A DNA stretch of 64,000 bases from Leuctra nigra (GCA_934045905.1 OW203768.1:11560316-11624315); one strand, 5' to 3'; positions 46,509 to 58,931 are shown, numbered from the stretch's first letter. The notes: a model not told the origin generated them from the letters alone. Numbers and translations: made by a program.

Positions 46509-48110
46509 CTCTTGACATCACAATAATTAAATATAAATATTTTTTTATGAGCTTCTTTAAGAACTACTCCAATTTCACTAATTAGATATCTCAGAATGTT
46601 TTAGAATTCGCAAGTTCTTTCAAGAACTGTTTGGCTTCTAATATAGTGAGCTTCATTTTTACAATTTGTTTTCTTAACAAAACAAATACACAAAAGATAT
46701 AAAGCTCCTATTATTTCCTTGCTTATCCAATAACTTTCTTCCCAAAGTTCCCTGCAAGCTGCGTTCTTCCAGTATCTTCCAGACGGATGGGGCCATTCAA
46801 ACTTCGCATTCTTTTCCTTCGGGGCCCAACGCAACAAACCTTTGTTAACCTTGACTGCGTCGTTGAACCGACTGCGTCGTTGAACCGACTGCTTGAGGTA
46901 TTGATTATTTGACGCAAAAGTCTGCTCCTTCCTTCGCGGAAGCCGGCTTTCACCGATTATGTTTACCTCAAACATCAAAGCTAGGCGCAGGTTATTGTGA
47001 TGCAAATTCTACAAACAGCTCTCAATATTCAGACTTCAGTTCACTCTGAGACTTGTAAAATATAGGCTAGACCATGTTAGACGAAACACATTTTTATTGA
47101 CTTGCGCAGAACTTGAAACGTAATCGTGAGAATAAGAAGAACTGATTCAAGTGGTTACAGAGTAGTTAATAATTGAATCTAAAGTGTGGCTTTAACTAAC
47201 CGGGCGTTTCTATTTTCATTTCTCATTTTATTAAATAATCTAACATAGTACTATATACTCCACAAGTGAACTAACAAAGATAAAACAACTTAAGAACAAC
47301 TCAAAAGAAGCTTGATGAATATGGAACGAAATATTTTTATCTAATAAGAAACTATTGTTTATGAAAGTTGAATAATCTAATTCATATTAGAATAATCCAA
47401 ACTAATAACTGAGAAGATTTAAATCAAATTACGCAAACAATGCTTGAGGGGCCGCGTGCATAACCCAGCTAACTAACCATTATTTGATGCTAAACTTCAA
47501 TATTAAAATGCAGCCAAGCAGGACTACTAGACTTTTAATTGGATATATAATAATTTGGGAAGGAATAATACAAGCTCCATCTTTCAGAAGCTTAAGAAAA
47601 TAAACAAATTAACGCATGGCTTGCTAAGCGCGCATAAACCAGATAACTACCTAATTACTACTCAGAGGCTTAACAAAATATATATTTGTTTAAATTGGAC
47701 CTAATATTCATACAATGGCTCGAATCTCTCTATAATTTGTGTTTTTTCAACATATGTGACAACGGATAAAGAAAAAAAAAATATTTTCAAGGAAAATTGA
47801 TTTATCTAATATTCACAGTCCACATATCGGCTAATTATCATTGGCAGCCTTTTACTTCGAGACTCAAAATCTCAATGTCAGGTGTTGTAATCGCCTCCCC
47901 CATTATAACACATTCTGGATTCCATTTCGGAATACGCTTTACACCTGGCATTCTTGATCAATATCTAATCTTGCCGATTACCTATCAACAATTAGACATC
48001 ATATATCAAATCATACCAGACATACCAATACAACCATTAACCAATCACATTGAAATTCCAACAATTATCTTAATGGCCACAACACTGCGTACATCGGTAC
48101 GTGTATAATT
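46509..48110. other. Intergenic stretch, no gene supported
   Basis: A 17-bp phrase (gactgcgtcgttgaacc) is repeated in tandem at about 46853-46890. Minus-strand frames at 46601-47005 and a plus-strand frame at 47797-48108 have no recognised domain. Confidence 0.4.
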
Positions 48111-48116
48111 ACACCT

Positions 48117-48132
48117 GCCCCCCCCCCCCCCC
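48117..48132. repeat. Poly-C run
   Basis: About 15 consecutive C, prone to assembly error. Confidence 0.9.
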
Positions 48133-48271
48133 TTGTGGTTAATTGTCGTTTGATTTCCAGCAGACAATGGCTGGCGTTGAGGGGGTGACCGCTATAGGAC
48201 ACATGCGCCTGCCACTTTGCTTTGATTGGAATTGCCTGGATCAGGTAGGAACATGAGTAGGTGTGTTCTGG

Positions 48272-48693
48272 TCAGGGGGGCCCTTCTAGTCGGGGGCCCT
48301 TCTAGTCGGGGAGGGGGGATTTCAAGTCGGGAGGCCCTTGTAGTCGGGGGCCCTTTAGGTATGGGTGTCCTTCTAGTCGGGGGCCCTTCTATTCGGGGAG
48401 GGAGGGGGGGATTTTTAGTCGGGAGGCCCTTGTAGTCGGGGGCCCTTTAGGTCAGGGGTCCTTCTAGTCGGGGGCCCTTTAGGTATGGGTGTCCTTCTAG
48501 TCGGGGGGCCCTTTAGGTATGGGGGTCCTTCTAGTCGGGGGCCCTTGAGGGGATTTCTACTCGGGAGGCCCTTGTAGTCGGGGGCCCTTTTGGTCAGGGG
48601 TGTCCTTCTATTCGGGGGCCCTTCTAGTCAGAGGGCTCTCCTAGCCGGGGGCCCTCCTAGTCTGGAGGTCATTCTAGACGGGGGGGTAGGAGG
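48272..48693. repeat. G-rich minisatellite
   Basis: Irregular repeats of ccttctagtcgggggc, with variants cccttgtagtcggggg and ccctttaggtatgggtgt, in no fixed order, about 20 units. Runs of five to seven G recur every 15-20 bases on the plus strand, so G-quadruplex formation is possible. A 69-codon frame inside is a by-product. Confidence 0.9.
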
Positions 48694-49477
48694 GAGGGCA
48701 TTCTACTGTCAGTAGAGAAGGAATATGGATCCAACATAAATTGGATCAATTTATTGGTATACATGCGTTTTCAAAGATTTCACAGATTGTCAAAAGTCCA
48801 CTTTGCGGTTGCGTAAACTCAGTCAGGGTACTTTGTCAACTACTAAAAAAATGTTAGAAAGCATAAACACGCCAATATATCTAGCCAAAGGATGGAAGAT
48901 GGTACAGACAGATGGTTAGATAGAATAAGTTTTCTTTTAAATATACGTGAAAATAAATGTAATACGAAAGTTCTTGTGCATCTAATTTAAAGTTTGTACT
49001 TCTAATAAACTATTGTCTTTCATTTAGAGCAAAACTTTTTAAATATAAGGCAGTATTTCACTAGGATTTCCAAACACGTATTCCAATAATTATTCAACAA
49101 TAGCAGCAAGTCTGATAATTTGAGCCAAAAAACATATCTATGTTTGTAATAATTATTGGCAATTATCGGAACGCGAGTTTGGCAATCCTATTGGGACACG
49201 AGCTTTAGCATGAATATGTAAGTATATTTCAGGACATCCCAGTGTCCCTGATCAAGTTGAATTCTAATCTGCCACGTGTCGGCTAAACCTCGTCGTGGTC
49301 AATATGCCGCGACGCCTCCGGGTTATTGAATTGTTCCGACGCCTTGGTCACGTGACGCCGAGCGTCGCGACGTCCACGGAATAGCAAGCGTCGCTCTTAA
49401 GCGTCGCGGCGGAGGTGCTAGCATGCGTAATGGTCGGCCAGTGGGAGGACCGCGGAACTGAGTCTGTTCATTTTGTT
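48694..49477. other. Intergenic stretch with CpG-rich patch
   Basis: 49290-49420 is rich in gacgc/gcgtcg phrases. No gene was supported. Confidence 0.45.
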
Positions 49478-50063
49478 GAGCGAGCGTCTCCATTCGGCTC
49501 TTTTGGACACTTTCTCTTTTTTGATTTGTTTTGTTTTTCCCGACGCTGTAGGTCACATTGTTTTTCCGATCGAGCTGAAATTTTGCACAATGCTGAAATC
49601 ATTCGAATTTAGTCTGGGATCGTTTTTGGGAGCTGCCCTATGATTGGTTATAGCTTTAAAAAAAACTTCTGATTGGTCAAAAATCAAAATGGTCAGATCA
49701 ACTTCAAATTTTGCATAGCTATAAAACTATCATTTTCCCTTATTTACAAATTTTCAGCCCAATCAGAGAAGAAAGTTTATACCTTATTGACATTTTTAAC
49801 TGTTTGAAATATATTGACAGAATTGAGATGGTATCGAAATGAATGGGAATTATTCCAAAGCAACTTGATTTTCTTTATCCCAGAATGTATAGATGGATAA
49901 TTTCAGTTTCAATGAAAAGCAGGGTACTTTCATGGTGGAGTGTATCATATTTCAATTCAATATGGATGTTATTATATATATTTGTGCGCTACATAATTTC
50001 GGTTCGAGATGTTGCGCGTTCGGGTGCTCGCTCATCAACGCGTTACACCGAGCGTTTTCCTAG
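49478..50063 (+). mobile_element. CTAG-ended dispersed element, copy E
   Basis: Starts gagcgagcgtctccattcgg and ends ggtgctcgctcatcaacgcg, ttacaccgagcg, ttttcctag, with full CGCTC/GAGCG pairing at the 3' end. Modules gatcgagctgaaattttgca (about 49568) and gatcaacttcaaattttgca (about 49696). Short frames inside are by-products. Confidence 0.8.
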
Positions 50064-52504
50064 CAATACTACACTGTAGGTCGGTTTCATTCGAATTTTT
50101 GCATCTCAAAGCATTTTAAAAATTCATAATTTCTCAATGATCGATATTGTACGCCTATGTGTTCATATTTTAATGGAGGGGAATTGAATCCACACAAAAA
50201 GGATCCATTTCTTGGGAAAAGTAATGGTGATTACAACTTTTGTAAAAATCCGCTAGACTTTTGATAGCTTGATAGCTGTATCATATAAATACGTACCAAG
50301 AAATGGAGCAATTTTTTCGAAATTCTCTTCATGTCGTACAAATATAAAATTACTAATTTTATGGACGAGTTTTAATGAAAACGGTAAGTGTTTGTTTGTA
50401 AAGTGTTGCATACAAATCTGTAATTGTTGCCAATGATAATGAGAAAGTGAAGTACGTGAACAAAATAATATGTTATTTTCTTCTCGCAGTAAAAGATTAT
50501 GAAACTTTTTTTACTTTTTACGTTATTTTCTGTTGCTACAGTTGTCTTTACTTGTGTTTTTAAAACATAAAAAGCACAATAAGTAGTTGTTTGTGCTGGG
50601 ACTGAAAGTTTTAAGCTTATACTTTTTAAAGGCAATGATTTAGCATTCAAAGAATATGTCTCCGTTTGTCAGCTCGAAAACAAAACAAAGTATAAGATCC
50701 ATTAAAATTATATACATATTTAATTTACTACTCAGAACATCTGTAAAATATGTAACAAACGTACTTTTGAGCTCATAAAATAATCAATGCACTGCCTAAA
50801 GCAAAATAATGATCTCTTCTAGAAAACGTAATATCATTATAATCTAATTATACAGCAATCGTGAAGCTTTAAGTAACACTTCTTTGTCATTAGCGTGGAA
50901 GAAACTACTTTACCGACAGAGCTCTCGCGCTGCATAGAACACTTATAATGCAATTACATTCAGCGGGAATTCCCCATTGAGCGCCATTTGGCAATGTAAC
51001 GTTTAGTTAAATGTGGAAGATTTACGTTCAGTAATTCGATTAGTTGTGCTCTATTGTAGTTGAAGTGTGTCAAGAGCTGGAGTATCAGTTGTAATTGAGC
51101 CTTGGAGTGGAGAAGTGATCAAGTTTGGTTCTAATTTTACGTAGATCTTTGCAACTTTATTTGACTCTGGAGTGCAATTTTAGCCCTTCCCGGTTGACAA
51201 TTTTAATCATTGCGTTGAAACCAAAAGCCTGCCCACTCCAAAATTTTTAGGGATTGAGTATTTTAGAATGACAATTACTAATTTTTTGAATATTAAAAAA
51301 ATATTATTTTGGGAACGCTCTTTTATAGCCAAAATTTAATTTTTCTCCCGTTAGTTGACCATACCCAAATTGCCTATCAATTATTTAGAAAGGCTTCAAA
51401 TAGTAAAAAAGTTTAAGTTTTTGAGTTAAATGGTACAGAAGTTACAGTAGTTAAAGTGAAGGGCTAGTGCCCAAAACGTCGATTTTTTTAGAGCCAGCCA
51501 CTCAAAAAGTAGTAAATATTTGGACAATCCACAAAATAAGTATGTATTTTTTACTTGTGGACAATTCTTCCAAGGTTTATCAAAATTGGAGGGGGTCACT
51601 TAAATTCCTTGGTGAGTTGGCGTGGAATTACTCTCCATTGACTCTCCATTACTCTTTTTACATGGGATTTTCGGTAGTGTGGATCTTCTTAATATATAAG
51701 GAATATTTTATATGTTGGTATTGTGTTTAATTTATACTTTGTAACTTTATTTCGTCGACAATGAAGAATCCTTTCCTGACCTTTTATTTATCCCCTTCCG
51801 TACAACTCAGCACCTTTGAATGAGTATAGGTATACTTCATTCCCATTCTTGTACACCAAACCCTGTATTTTTATACAATATCTCGTTATTTTCAGTAAGG
51901 GTCCACCTTTTTCCGATCCATCTCAAGTTTTTAATAGGTGTTAATCAATCTACGACAGCCTTTGCCCATAAACCTCTGTTCAAAAGTTATACCTATTGAA
52001 TCAATCATCTATAAATCACAATTAACAAAGCACAGACTTTGACGGAAAATAACTTTGATTCAGAATCTACTCTTGTCAACAACACTTTGTTATATTACAT
52101 GTCAAACATTGCGTAGGAAATAATAAATTAATGCCATTCAAAACGCCAAATGATGAAAAATGGCTTAAATGATTGATTATACTGCAAATAAAAAAAGGCT
52201 ATTGTTTTTATGTTATTTTGTATAAAGAGCAATTTTATATTCGGCCAAAGAAAAAATATCGATCTATTCGTACTTAGGCGTAGAAGCTTTTCAAATTTGG
52301 ATTTTCCCATATGCGCCGTTATTAATTTTGCAGTTTGTAGGTGGGCAGTTAAGTCAGAAGACAGTAAACAATTATTTCGTGTGATTAAATTATAAGGGCC
52401 TGTTTTTAAATGCTGTGCTAAATCAGTTGTTAAGTTTAGTAGTTGACTATTGTTAACAATACATTTTACAACTAGCTCTAGTTTCAGATTTTCAATGCCC
52501 TTGT
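50064..52504. other. Intergenic stretch, no gene supported
   Basis: Short frames with low-complexity composition only, including the minus-strand frame at 52128-52565. Confidence 0.4.
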
Positions 52505-52915
52505 AAGGTACTTCTAGTAAGGACGGCAACCAAAACCTAAATATGGAACCTAATGAACTGTTCAAATTTAATATATAACACTGAAAATCCTTGAAGTATC
52601 TCTGAACAGTCTACACCTATTCTTCTTCCGTCCTAGAAAAAAAAAGTTTCCTTTTTTCTCACATTTGCTGTGCTGTTTCTTAGTAGGTATTTCTAATAAT
52701 GACGGCAACCAAAACCTAAATATGGAACCTAATAAACTGTTCAAATGTAATATAAAGCATGTGTATATTTGTGTTCAATAAAAAAAAATGTAATATAAAG
52801 CATGAAAAACTTTTCCAAAGTATCTTAATTTGAACAATCTATACTATACCTATATTCTTCTTCCTTCCAAGAAAAAAACTGTTCCTTTTTTTCTCACATT
52901 TGCTACGTTGTTTCC
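52505..52915. repeat. 179-bp tandem duplication with internal expansion
   Basis: acggcaaccaaaacctaaat at 52523 and 52702 gives the period. The second copy also contains a small extra duplication of atgtaatataaagcatg. Both end in ttttttctcacatttgct-type sequence. Confidence 0.85.
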
Positions 52916-55166
52916 TGGCAAAGAGATTATTACATCCCGAGGATTCATCATAAAGGAAATCCTGTTCGTTTTCTGACAAACGAGGCCCGTAATATGACAG
53001 TTATTGGCTAAAACGCACGCTACATGATGTATCGAAGGAAATGTGAAACAATTCTTGCGGATGATTCCTCTACTCAGCTTCCAAGGACCAGCAGATTCTA
53101 TTAAATCACAAAGATTCGCTCAATCTTCGTCAGTGAAGACGTTTGGAATTATTGATTAGGTTTTGGACCTAAAAGAGAAAGTCACTCAATGTTTTAAGAC
53201 AGAGGACTAGTGACAGTGTTCTTGAAGAAGAGCTTTGAAAGATGGGACTGTTTTTGAGAAGTGGCTAAAGTGTTCGATTCTTTTGTTCGGTTCACTTTGG
53301 ATGATCACAACCATAAGTTATCATTGCATTGCATCAATCTACCTTATTCTTAAAACAAATATAAATTCGTCTGATATTGTCCATTTCATTTGCAAATTTA
53401 CTTTTTTATTGTGTTAAAAAAATTAAGACATATTGAATTAATTGAACAACATTCTTCAATTCTTTTTACAATCCACGGCCTGCCTGGTCCAGAATCTGAT
53501 GTACTGACAGCACATCTAACTTGATCCTTATCGATGTAGGCGTATTCTGTGACAGATGATCTTGGCAGATTGAGGTGATTTTTTTATAATTTAATACTCT
53601 GTTCTTTAATGTTCATAAATATAAATGACGACGGAAATAAAGTAGTTTACGACCCCTAGTTTGTCTTGTGACATTAAGTACTAGTTCGTCTTGTGACATT
53701 AAATATTATAGTCAATTTTAAAACGATGTGAAGAGATGTCTATCAAATAGACTATTTTTATATTTCAATGAACTTAGAAGCTTCGGATAAATAAGAGTAT
53801 TTTTTCAAGTTTGCCAAATTACAAAATATTTGTAATTTATTATTTTGCTTTCTGTGACTTTCATTTTGCTCAATTTTAATTGAACCTTCACATTTTGATG
53901 AACTCTTCATTGTACTTTATTGATTTTCCCAAAATAAAAGTTAAGTTTAAGTTCGCAAGTTCAATTAGAAAACCTAGCCGCCATATTGATCCAGACGAGT
54001 TATTAATAAAGGAACGTTTCTCGTAATTAATGGCAACTTTCTTAACGGCGTCCAAGCACGAGAAAAATAGATTCCCCAATTAAGGCTTCAATGAAATATT
54101 GGATACTTCGCTGAAAGACTTAGCCGTACACAGCCTTACAAAAGATTAGCGACGTAATCTTTCAAAAGGTTTATTAGAGTGCAGTCAGAAAGGTAAACAG
54201 ATTACAGGTGAAAGGGTTAAATTTAGCATGAAGTTTCTTTATACGTGCCACCAAGATAGGTTCAAAAGATATTTATAATTGATCAATGACAACTTCAATG
54301 CTGTGAAGCAATCACAGCATAGCAACCTGATTGTTTGCTGGATAAGTGTGTAAGTATTGCAACAGTTGACAACTATTGCTTAGCCTTCAACTTTGTTATG
54401 TTTTAAACAGTGAAACGTTCACTGTTTTAAAACGTGAGTCTCAAGAATTGGCCCCTGATTGTGCTGGATAAATATGTGTGTCACAATTTTGTTAATCATC
54501 GTCGTATGATTGAGAGGGATGATATATGGCAACACATTCATATAAATTTGGAGGTTACACAGTATCGTTTTGGCACCCATGATTAAAGATAAATTCGGAA
54601 TTATTAAACGAGCGAAGCGAGCGTTACTACGATACACTTCTGGCTATTACAAACCCCACCACCGCGCTAAGGTGGCAGCCCTTCGTCAGCACTAACTACT
54701 GAGTAACAACTAGTTAAATTCAACTTCTCCTCACAAAATGGCGTCTTGAAAGCTTTGCAGACCAATATTACTTAACTTTGCAGTGCTGTGGGGAAAGCCA
54801 CCGAATCAGTTTTGTTTTTAGAATGGACGCGGTCGTTGTGTCTTGCTTAGGAACAACCCGATCGCTTTATTTACGCTGTCTTCTACAACAATCTACTGCT
54901 GTTGATGAAATTGCATCCCGGCACCCCAGACAGCGATTAGATCCTGCTAGTAATTTATGTCCTCATTTAAATGCTCTTCTAAAGTACCTCACTTGTACAT
55001 TTTATATTCTCCCGTAAAATACATTACACAAGTATAAAATATAGTTACCTAGTTATTAGATTTTAATGCTGTTTATATAGTTTTACAACGAACCACCTGT
55101 TTTAAGCAGTTCACTTAACAAATCTATCTTGTACTTGATATAAAACCGTAATAAAGTCTTGAGATA
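52916..55166. other. Intergenic stretch, no gene supported
   Basis: At 54611-54624, gagcgaagcgagcg matches the 5' end of the CTAG-ended family, but no matching body follows clearly. A 79-codon frame at 54778-55017 is not recognised. Confidence 0.4.
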
Positions 55167-55855
55167 TATCTGTAGGTACCTCAGAAGTAGAATGCCGGCT
55201 TGAGGTGACTCAAAAGCCAGTAATTCTGCCCTAATTCAGTTTGTAATAGTGACACGAGTCATTGTGTTTTTTTGTCTTTTTTGCCTGCACTGCCCAGGTC
55301 AAACCGCACAACCAATCGATCTTAAATTTTGCACACATACTAACGTAATCTAAGCGGACTCTTGGATTGTTTTTGAACGGGATCCTGTGATTGGTTCAAA
55401 TTTTAAAAAAATATCTTTATAATATATAAGTTTCAGCCAAATCCTCCTATTGGTTAAAACTTAAAACCATAATTCTTGTGATTTTTTACATTTCAAAAAG
55501 AAACCGTCTTACCGATCAACTTAAAACTTTGCATGGCCATTGGGAAAGCTATTGCCATTTGAAGTATTTTTTTTTCTACTATCTTGAAATATTTGAAATG
55601 TATACTAAATTTTCATCGCCGTGCCTTCAGTTCAAGGTCTGTAGAGCAGCTGATATTTGCAAACGCACATCAAATCGGATGCAGTACGAAGGCTCGCTCA
55701 TCAACGCGTTACACTAGGCGTTTTCCTAGTGTATGAAAATACTTCACTCTAACTTCATTTATTGACATCAGTAAAATGGCAATTGCTAGAGCTTGATTCC
55801 AAAAGTGTCGACGGAAAATCTAGATAAAGGACTTCTGGACTCCGAGGTACAGATA
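55167..55855 (-). mobile_element. MITE copy M3, split by element F
   Basis: The left end tatctgtaggtacctcag (55167) and right end ctccgaggtacagata (to 55855) are the M2 terminal repeats. The MITE interior stops at gagtcattgtgt (about 55266) and resumes at gtatgaaaatacttcac (about 55731), exactly where intact copies are continuous. The gap is filled by element F. Confidence 0.85.
55267..55729 (+). mobile_element. CTAG-ended dispersed element, copy F (inside M3)
   Basis: Ends ggctcgctcatcaacgcg, ttacactaggcg, ttttcctag. The 5' side begins in the T-rich run before gcctgcactgcccaggtcaa and lacks the gagcgagcg start. Because it interrupts a known MITE, its limits are given by the host sequence within a few bases (a possible tgt repeat flanks it). 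Close to copy C in the middle. Confidence 0.8.
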
Positions 55856-55932
55856 TCTATTGTAAACGACAACAAAGTTCCTTTCAAAGCGACTTTCTTT
55901 GAAGCTCGTTGCTATTCTAAATTCTTACAATT

Positions 55933-56115
55933 GTGTTGTGCTCTTTGTCGCTGCTGATCTCTGGAGTCTCATTATACCAGATCAAGAGAAGAAAGAGCGT
56001 ACACACAATTCAGAAGGACATTTACAAAGAAGAGGATGTAACAATCGTTGAGTGGATTGAAGATGTCGCCATTTCTAATTCATTTGATCCGGTTTCTTCG
56101 ACAAAAGGAGGTTGA
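55933..56115 (+). CDS. Possible terminal exon, membrane-protein-like
   Basis: An open frame, stop-free back to 55921 and ending in TGA at 56113-56115. It has a hydrophobic stretch (about 19 residues, IVLCSLSLLISGVSLYQ), then KRRK, then an acidic tail (KEEDVTIVEWIEDV). That is the order of a transmembrane segment followed by a cytoplasmic tail. There is no ATG near its start (the frame opens at GTG), and a possible splice acceptor (ttataccag) lies before ATCAAGAG at 55981. No family was recognised, and it may be chance. If real, upstream exons would have to lie beyond the MITE/F block. Confidence 0.3.
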   Translation: MLCSLSLLISGVSLYQIKRRKSVHTIQKDIYKEEDVTIVEWIEDVAISNSFDPVSSTKGG

Positions 56116-56318
56116 TAATCTAATTCAGCTTTCACGTTGTTCGTTTCGTTCGAATTAACTAAAAGCTCTCGAAGACAATTTCCTGATTTTATTTTATAAA
56201 GAAATGTATAAATTAATATAATTATTCGAAGAGGACTTCTTAATATCATATAAAACCACGTTTACGATGATTATAAAATTTATGTTTTTTCTTTGTTTTA
56301 CTTTTGGGGCTAAATTTC

Positions 56319-56381
56319 CCGACGCCCTTACCCCTTTTTGATTTTGTTTATAATAAAATCAAAAAGGGGTAAGGGCGTCGG
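56319..56381. repeat. Perfect 27-bp hairpin with 9-base loop
   Basis: 56319-56345 (starting ccgacgcccttacccc) is the exact reverse complement of 56355-56381. One extra C breaks the pairing further out. It is followed by AT-only dinucleotide sequence to about 56475. Confidence 0.95.
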
Positions 56382-56478
56382 AAATTATATATAATTATAT
56401 ATATTATATATAATAATATTATAACATTATTATAACATTATAATTATAACGTTAAATAACGTTTTATAACGTTATATA
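56382..56478. repeat. AT-rich simple sequence
   Basis: Irregular TA/ATTATA repeats with several aacgtt palindromes at the end. Confidence 0.8.
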
Positions 56479-56575
56479 GGTATAGGAAGGATGTCAGAAC
56501 AATTTTGGAAAGAATTTTGATTGTGTGAGTAGCCTCTTTGTTAGAAATTATCAGAATACACATTACAAATTACAG

Positions 56576-56635
56576 TTCACGACGCCGAAGAATCTTCCGA
56601 ATGAGAGTCCAGTGCTGTATGCACTGAGCCACCTG
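56576..56635 (-). pseudogene. tRNA-like fragment (SINE head?)
   Basis: On the minus strand, caggtggctcagtgcataca then ctggactctcattcggaaga resembles an A box and anticodon arm of a tRNA-derived SINE. The B box region (cgtcgtgaactg) is poor. Confidence 0.4.
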
Positions 56636-57285
56636 TCTTTAATAAGCTTTATGCATCCATCTTAGTTTTATCATTTTATCTACATTTATGGCACACAATT
56701 CACTTAAAATATAGTGGAAATGAGATTTCTGTACTTACGTTTCCACATTGTCTGAGAACTGGGAAATGACTAACCCTTAACCAGTGAATAATGTTCCTTG
56801 GCGCAAAGAGACCGCATGACGTCATTATCTGAGTCTAACACCTCTGCAAACTCCTGTTTCCCTGATCGGCTGCGGAGTCGGAATAGATTGCCAATCTATT
56901 TTCAATCAGTCGGCGTCTCCGCGGACACCCACACTCTATTGACCTCCGGTAATACAATCTCCCCAGGCAATAAGTAACTTATTTCTTCGAATATTCCCTC
57001 ATTGATTGAAATTGAACATACGATATTCGTTTTAAGAATTCATTTGAATTTTTTGTGGAATGTAATACGAGCTGAAATGGTTTTAAAAGATTGAATTACA
57101 TGGATCCATATTTTGTATCAAGACCGATTATTAACATATATTTACTTGTCAAATTCAGTAACAAGAAACAGAAGTAAAAACAATAATAGAATTTGAAAAT
57201 TGAAAACAATTGAAAACAATACGTAATTGAATTCACTAATCAATTTCTAAAACATTGAACCAATAATAGAACATTTCTCAGTCAT

Positions 57286-57513
57286 ATGTTATCACTAACA
57301 TATGAGCCAACTATTGAATACTTTAAGGAGAAATATGCACTTAAAGACATTGAAGTGATTGGCTTGTGGGTCGGGGCTCGTGGCACCATTTCAGATTTCT
57401 TTGTTAAGTTTTGTAAACGTTTTAAGTTAAGTTTAAAGATAATTTATAACATAGTTTTATTGTCCCTAAAGGGTTCAATTCAAATATTTAGAAACCATTG
57501 TTATAGTAATTAG
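57286..57513 (+). CDS. C-terminal tail of a retrotransposon polyprotein (fragment)
   Basis: A 75-codon frame. Its sequence has VIGLWVGARGTI near residues 24-35 and LKGSIQIFRNH near residues 60-71. This paired motif recurs at the very C-terminus of reverse transcriptases of some insect non-LTR retrotransposons, as far as I recall. Its function there is not established. The frame contains no catalytic domain and cannot be active. The Met is only the first in frame. Confidence 0.7.
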   Translation: MLSLTYEPTIEYFKEKYALKDIEVIGLWVGARGTISDFFVKFCKRFKLSLKIIYNIVLLSLKGSIQIFRNHCYSN

Positions 57514-57672
57514 TTGTTAGTTAGATTTTCCTTTTCTGTTTAATCAAATCATTTTCATTTATGTTTTATATCAAATTAATGTATTATTTTATTGATTGTT
57601 ATTCTGTGTGTTTACAACCTTTATGTACAAAGGCAGACTTTATTTTATTGTGAATAAAGATTTATATATCCT
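57286..57672 (+). mobile_element. 3' fragment of a non-LTR retrotransposon
   Basis: Comprises the last codons of ORF2 (57286-57513), then an untranslated tail ending in gtgaataaagatttatatat at about 57652-57671. Everything upstream is missing, as expected from severe 5' truncation. Confidence 0.7.
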
Positions 57673-58692
57673 ACTTTTCCACATCGAAAATCGGAGAAAG
57701 TTTGGCTCCATTTTACTGCTTATTGTATCCTGATTTGTCAAGATCGCATTATACATCTAAGTAGATAAAAAAAATGCAATAATCATAGACAAAACCATTT
57801 CTTTCTACTTACTTAGTCAAACTCAAACTTAGTATACCAAAGAAACTAACTAAAATTACAAATTCTTATGAAGGCTTAGTTTCAATCTCTTTCATTGATT
57901 ATGATTAAATTAGATAAAGAAATAAAACGGTATTAACTGATTGAACAAAATTAGATGTTGGCGAAAAGAAATTTCAAAAATTACGAGTTGTTTTGACATG
58001 TAAATTGGGTAGTTTACGTAATTTCTATACTTATCTTTTTTATTCAAGAAAGTCAATAAATTGGCATCCTGTTAGGAAATTTGAAACTTAAGCCTTTCCG
58101 AAAGCACACGAGCTTAAAAAATACTCAAAAAAACGCTTTCTCTATAATAAAACTCTCAAGACCTCTTTTCATTAACATTATTAATTATCCAAGTAATTAA
58201 TTAAAGGCGTCGCAAAAACTACAACTCTGCTAAGTAAAGTGAGTCAATATGACAGAGACGGTGCCTAATTACCTAGCATGCACGTAGAACATTGTTACGT
58301 GTCTGGAACGTGCACTGTGTCTTGTGTAGAGATTCCTTCGGGGACGTGTCTACGTGCACAATATCAAGGCAAATAGAAGACTAGTCATTAGTAGCGATCT
58401 AATTGAATCATATCCCGTACATTAGTTGGCGTAATGCATTCTTGCAATGTTTAAGATTCCATTGAAAATATAGGCTTTGAAGAAATGGTAGTTCATGCTG
58501 TGCAGGAGTTGCTGACCTATAGTCTGAACTTTCAGATTAATTTGTTTAATCAGTGTGACATGGCCTTTGCCTACTAAAAGAAACAAAAAATAGGGAAATA
58601 GTACCGCCCGCCATTCTTATTTAATCAAAAGAACGATTAATAATTTATAAAAGATGTGATTTTTTTCAAACAAACACGATATTTTAGAGCAC
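57673..58692. other. Intergenic stretch, no gene seen
   Basis: No supported coding region, RNA gene or repeat. Confidence 0.4.
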
Positions 58693-58931
58693 TATAACTC
58701 AGAGGTAGAAGGTCGGAAGTCAATTTCATCGATTTTGCCTTGCGCACTTTTGAAATGATATTCTAGCTATTGCCATTTGACTGATGTCAACAAATTCAGT
58801 TATATATTGAAGTATTCTCATACACAGTGACTGTTTCACCATTACAAATATGATGCGATGATTACTTATTTTTTAGCTCCTTTCAATAATCATTGAAATG
58901 TACTTACGGCCTTTTACCTCTGAGGCACAGA
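58693..58931 (+). mobile_element. MITE copy M4
   Basis: Left end tataactcagaggtagaagg and right end ccttttacctctgaggcaca match M2 with changes. The interior ttgaagtattctcatacaca is shared. atatttta flanks both sides at about 58679 and 58933 and could be a target repeat. Confidence 0.8.

Noticed and set aside
48226..48435. Gly/Arg-rich 69-codon protein
   Set aside because: It lies in the G-rich minisatellite and mirrors its repeat.
52128..52565. 145-codon minus-strand frame
   Set aside because: It has low-complexity composition and no recognisable domain, and it overlaps the start of the 179-bp duplication.
54611..54624. Further CTAG-family copy starting with gagcgaagcgagcg
   Set aside because: Only 14 bases agree and no family body or 3' end follows.
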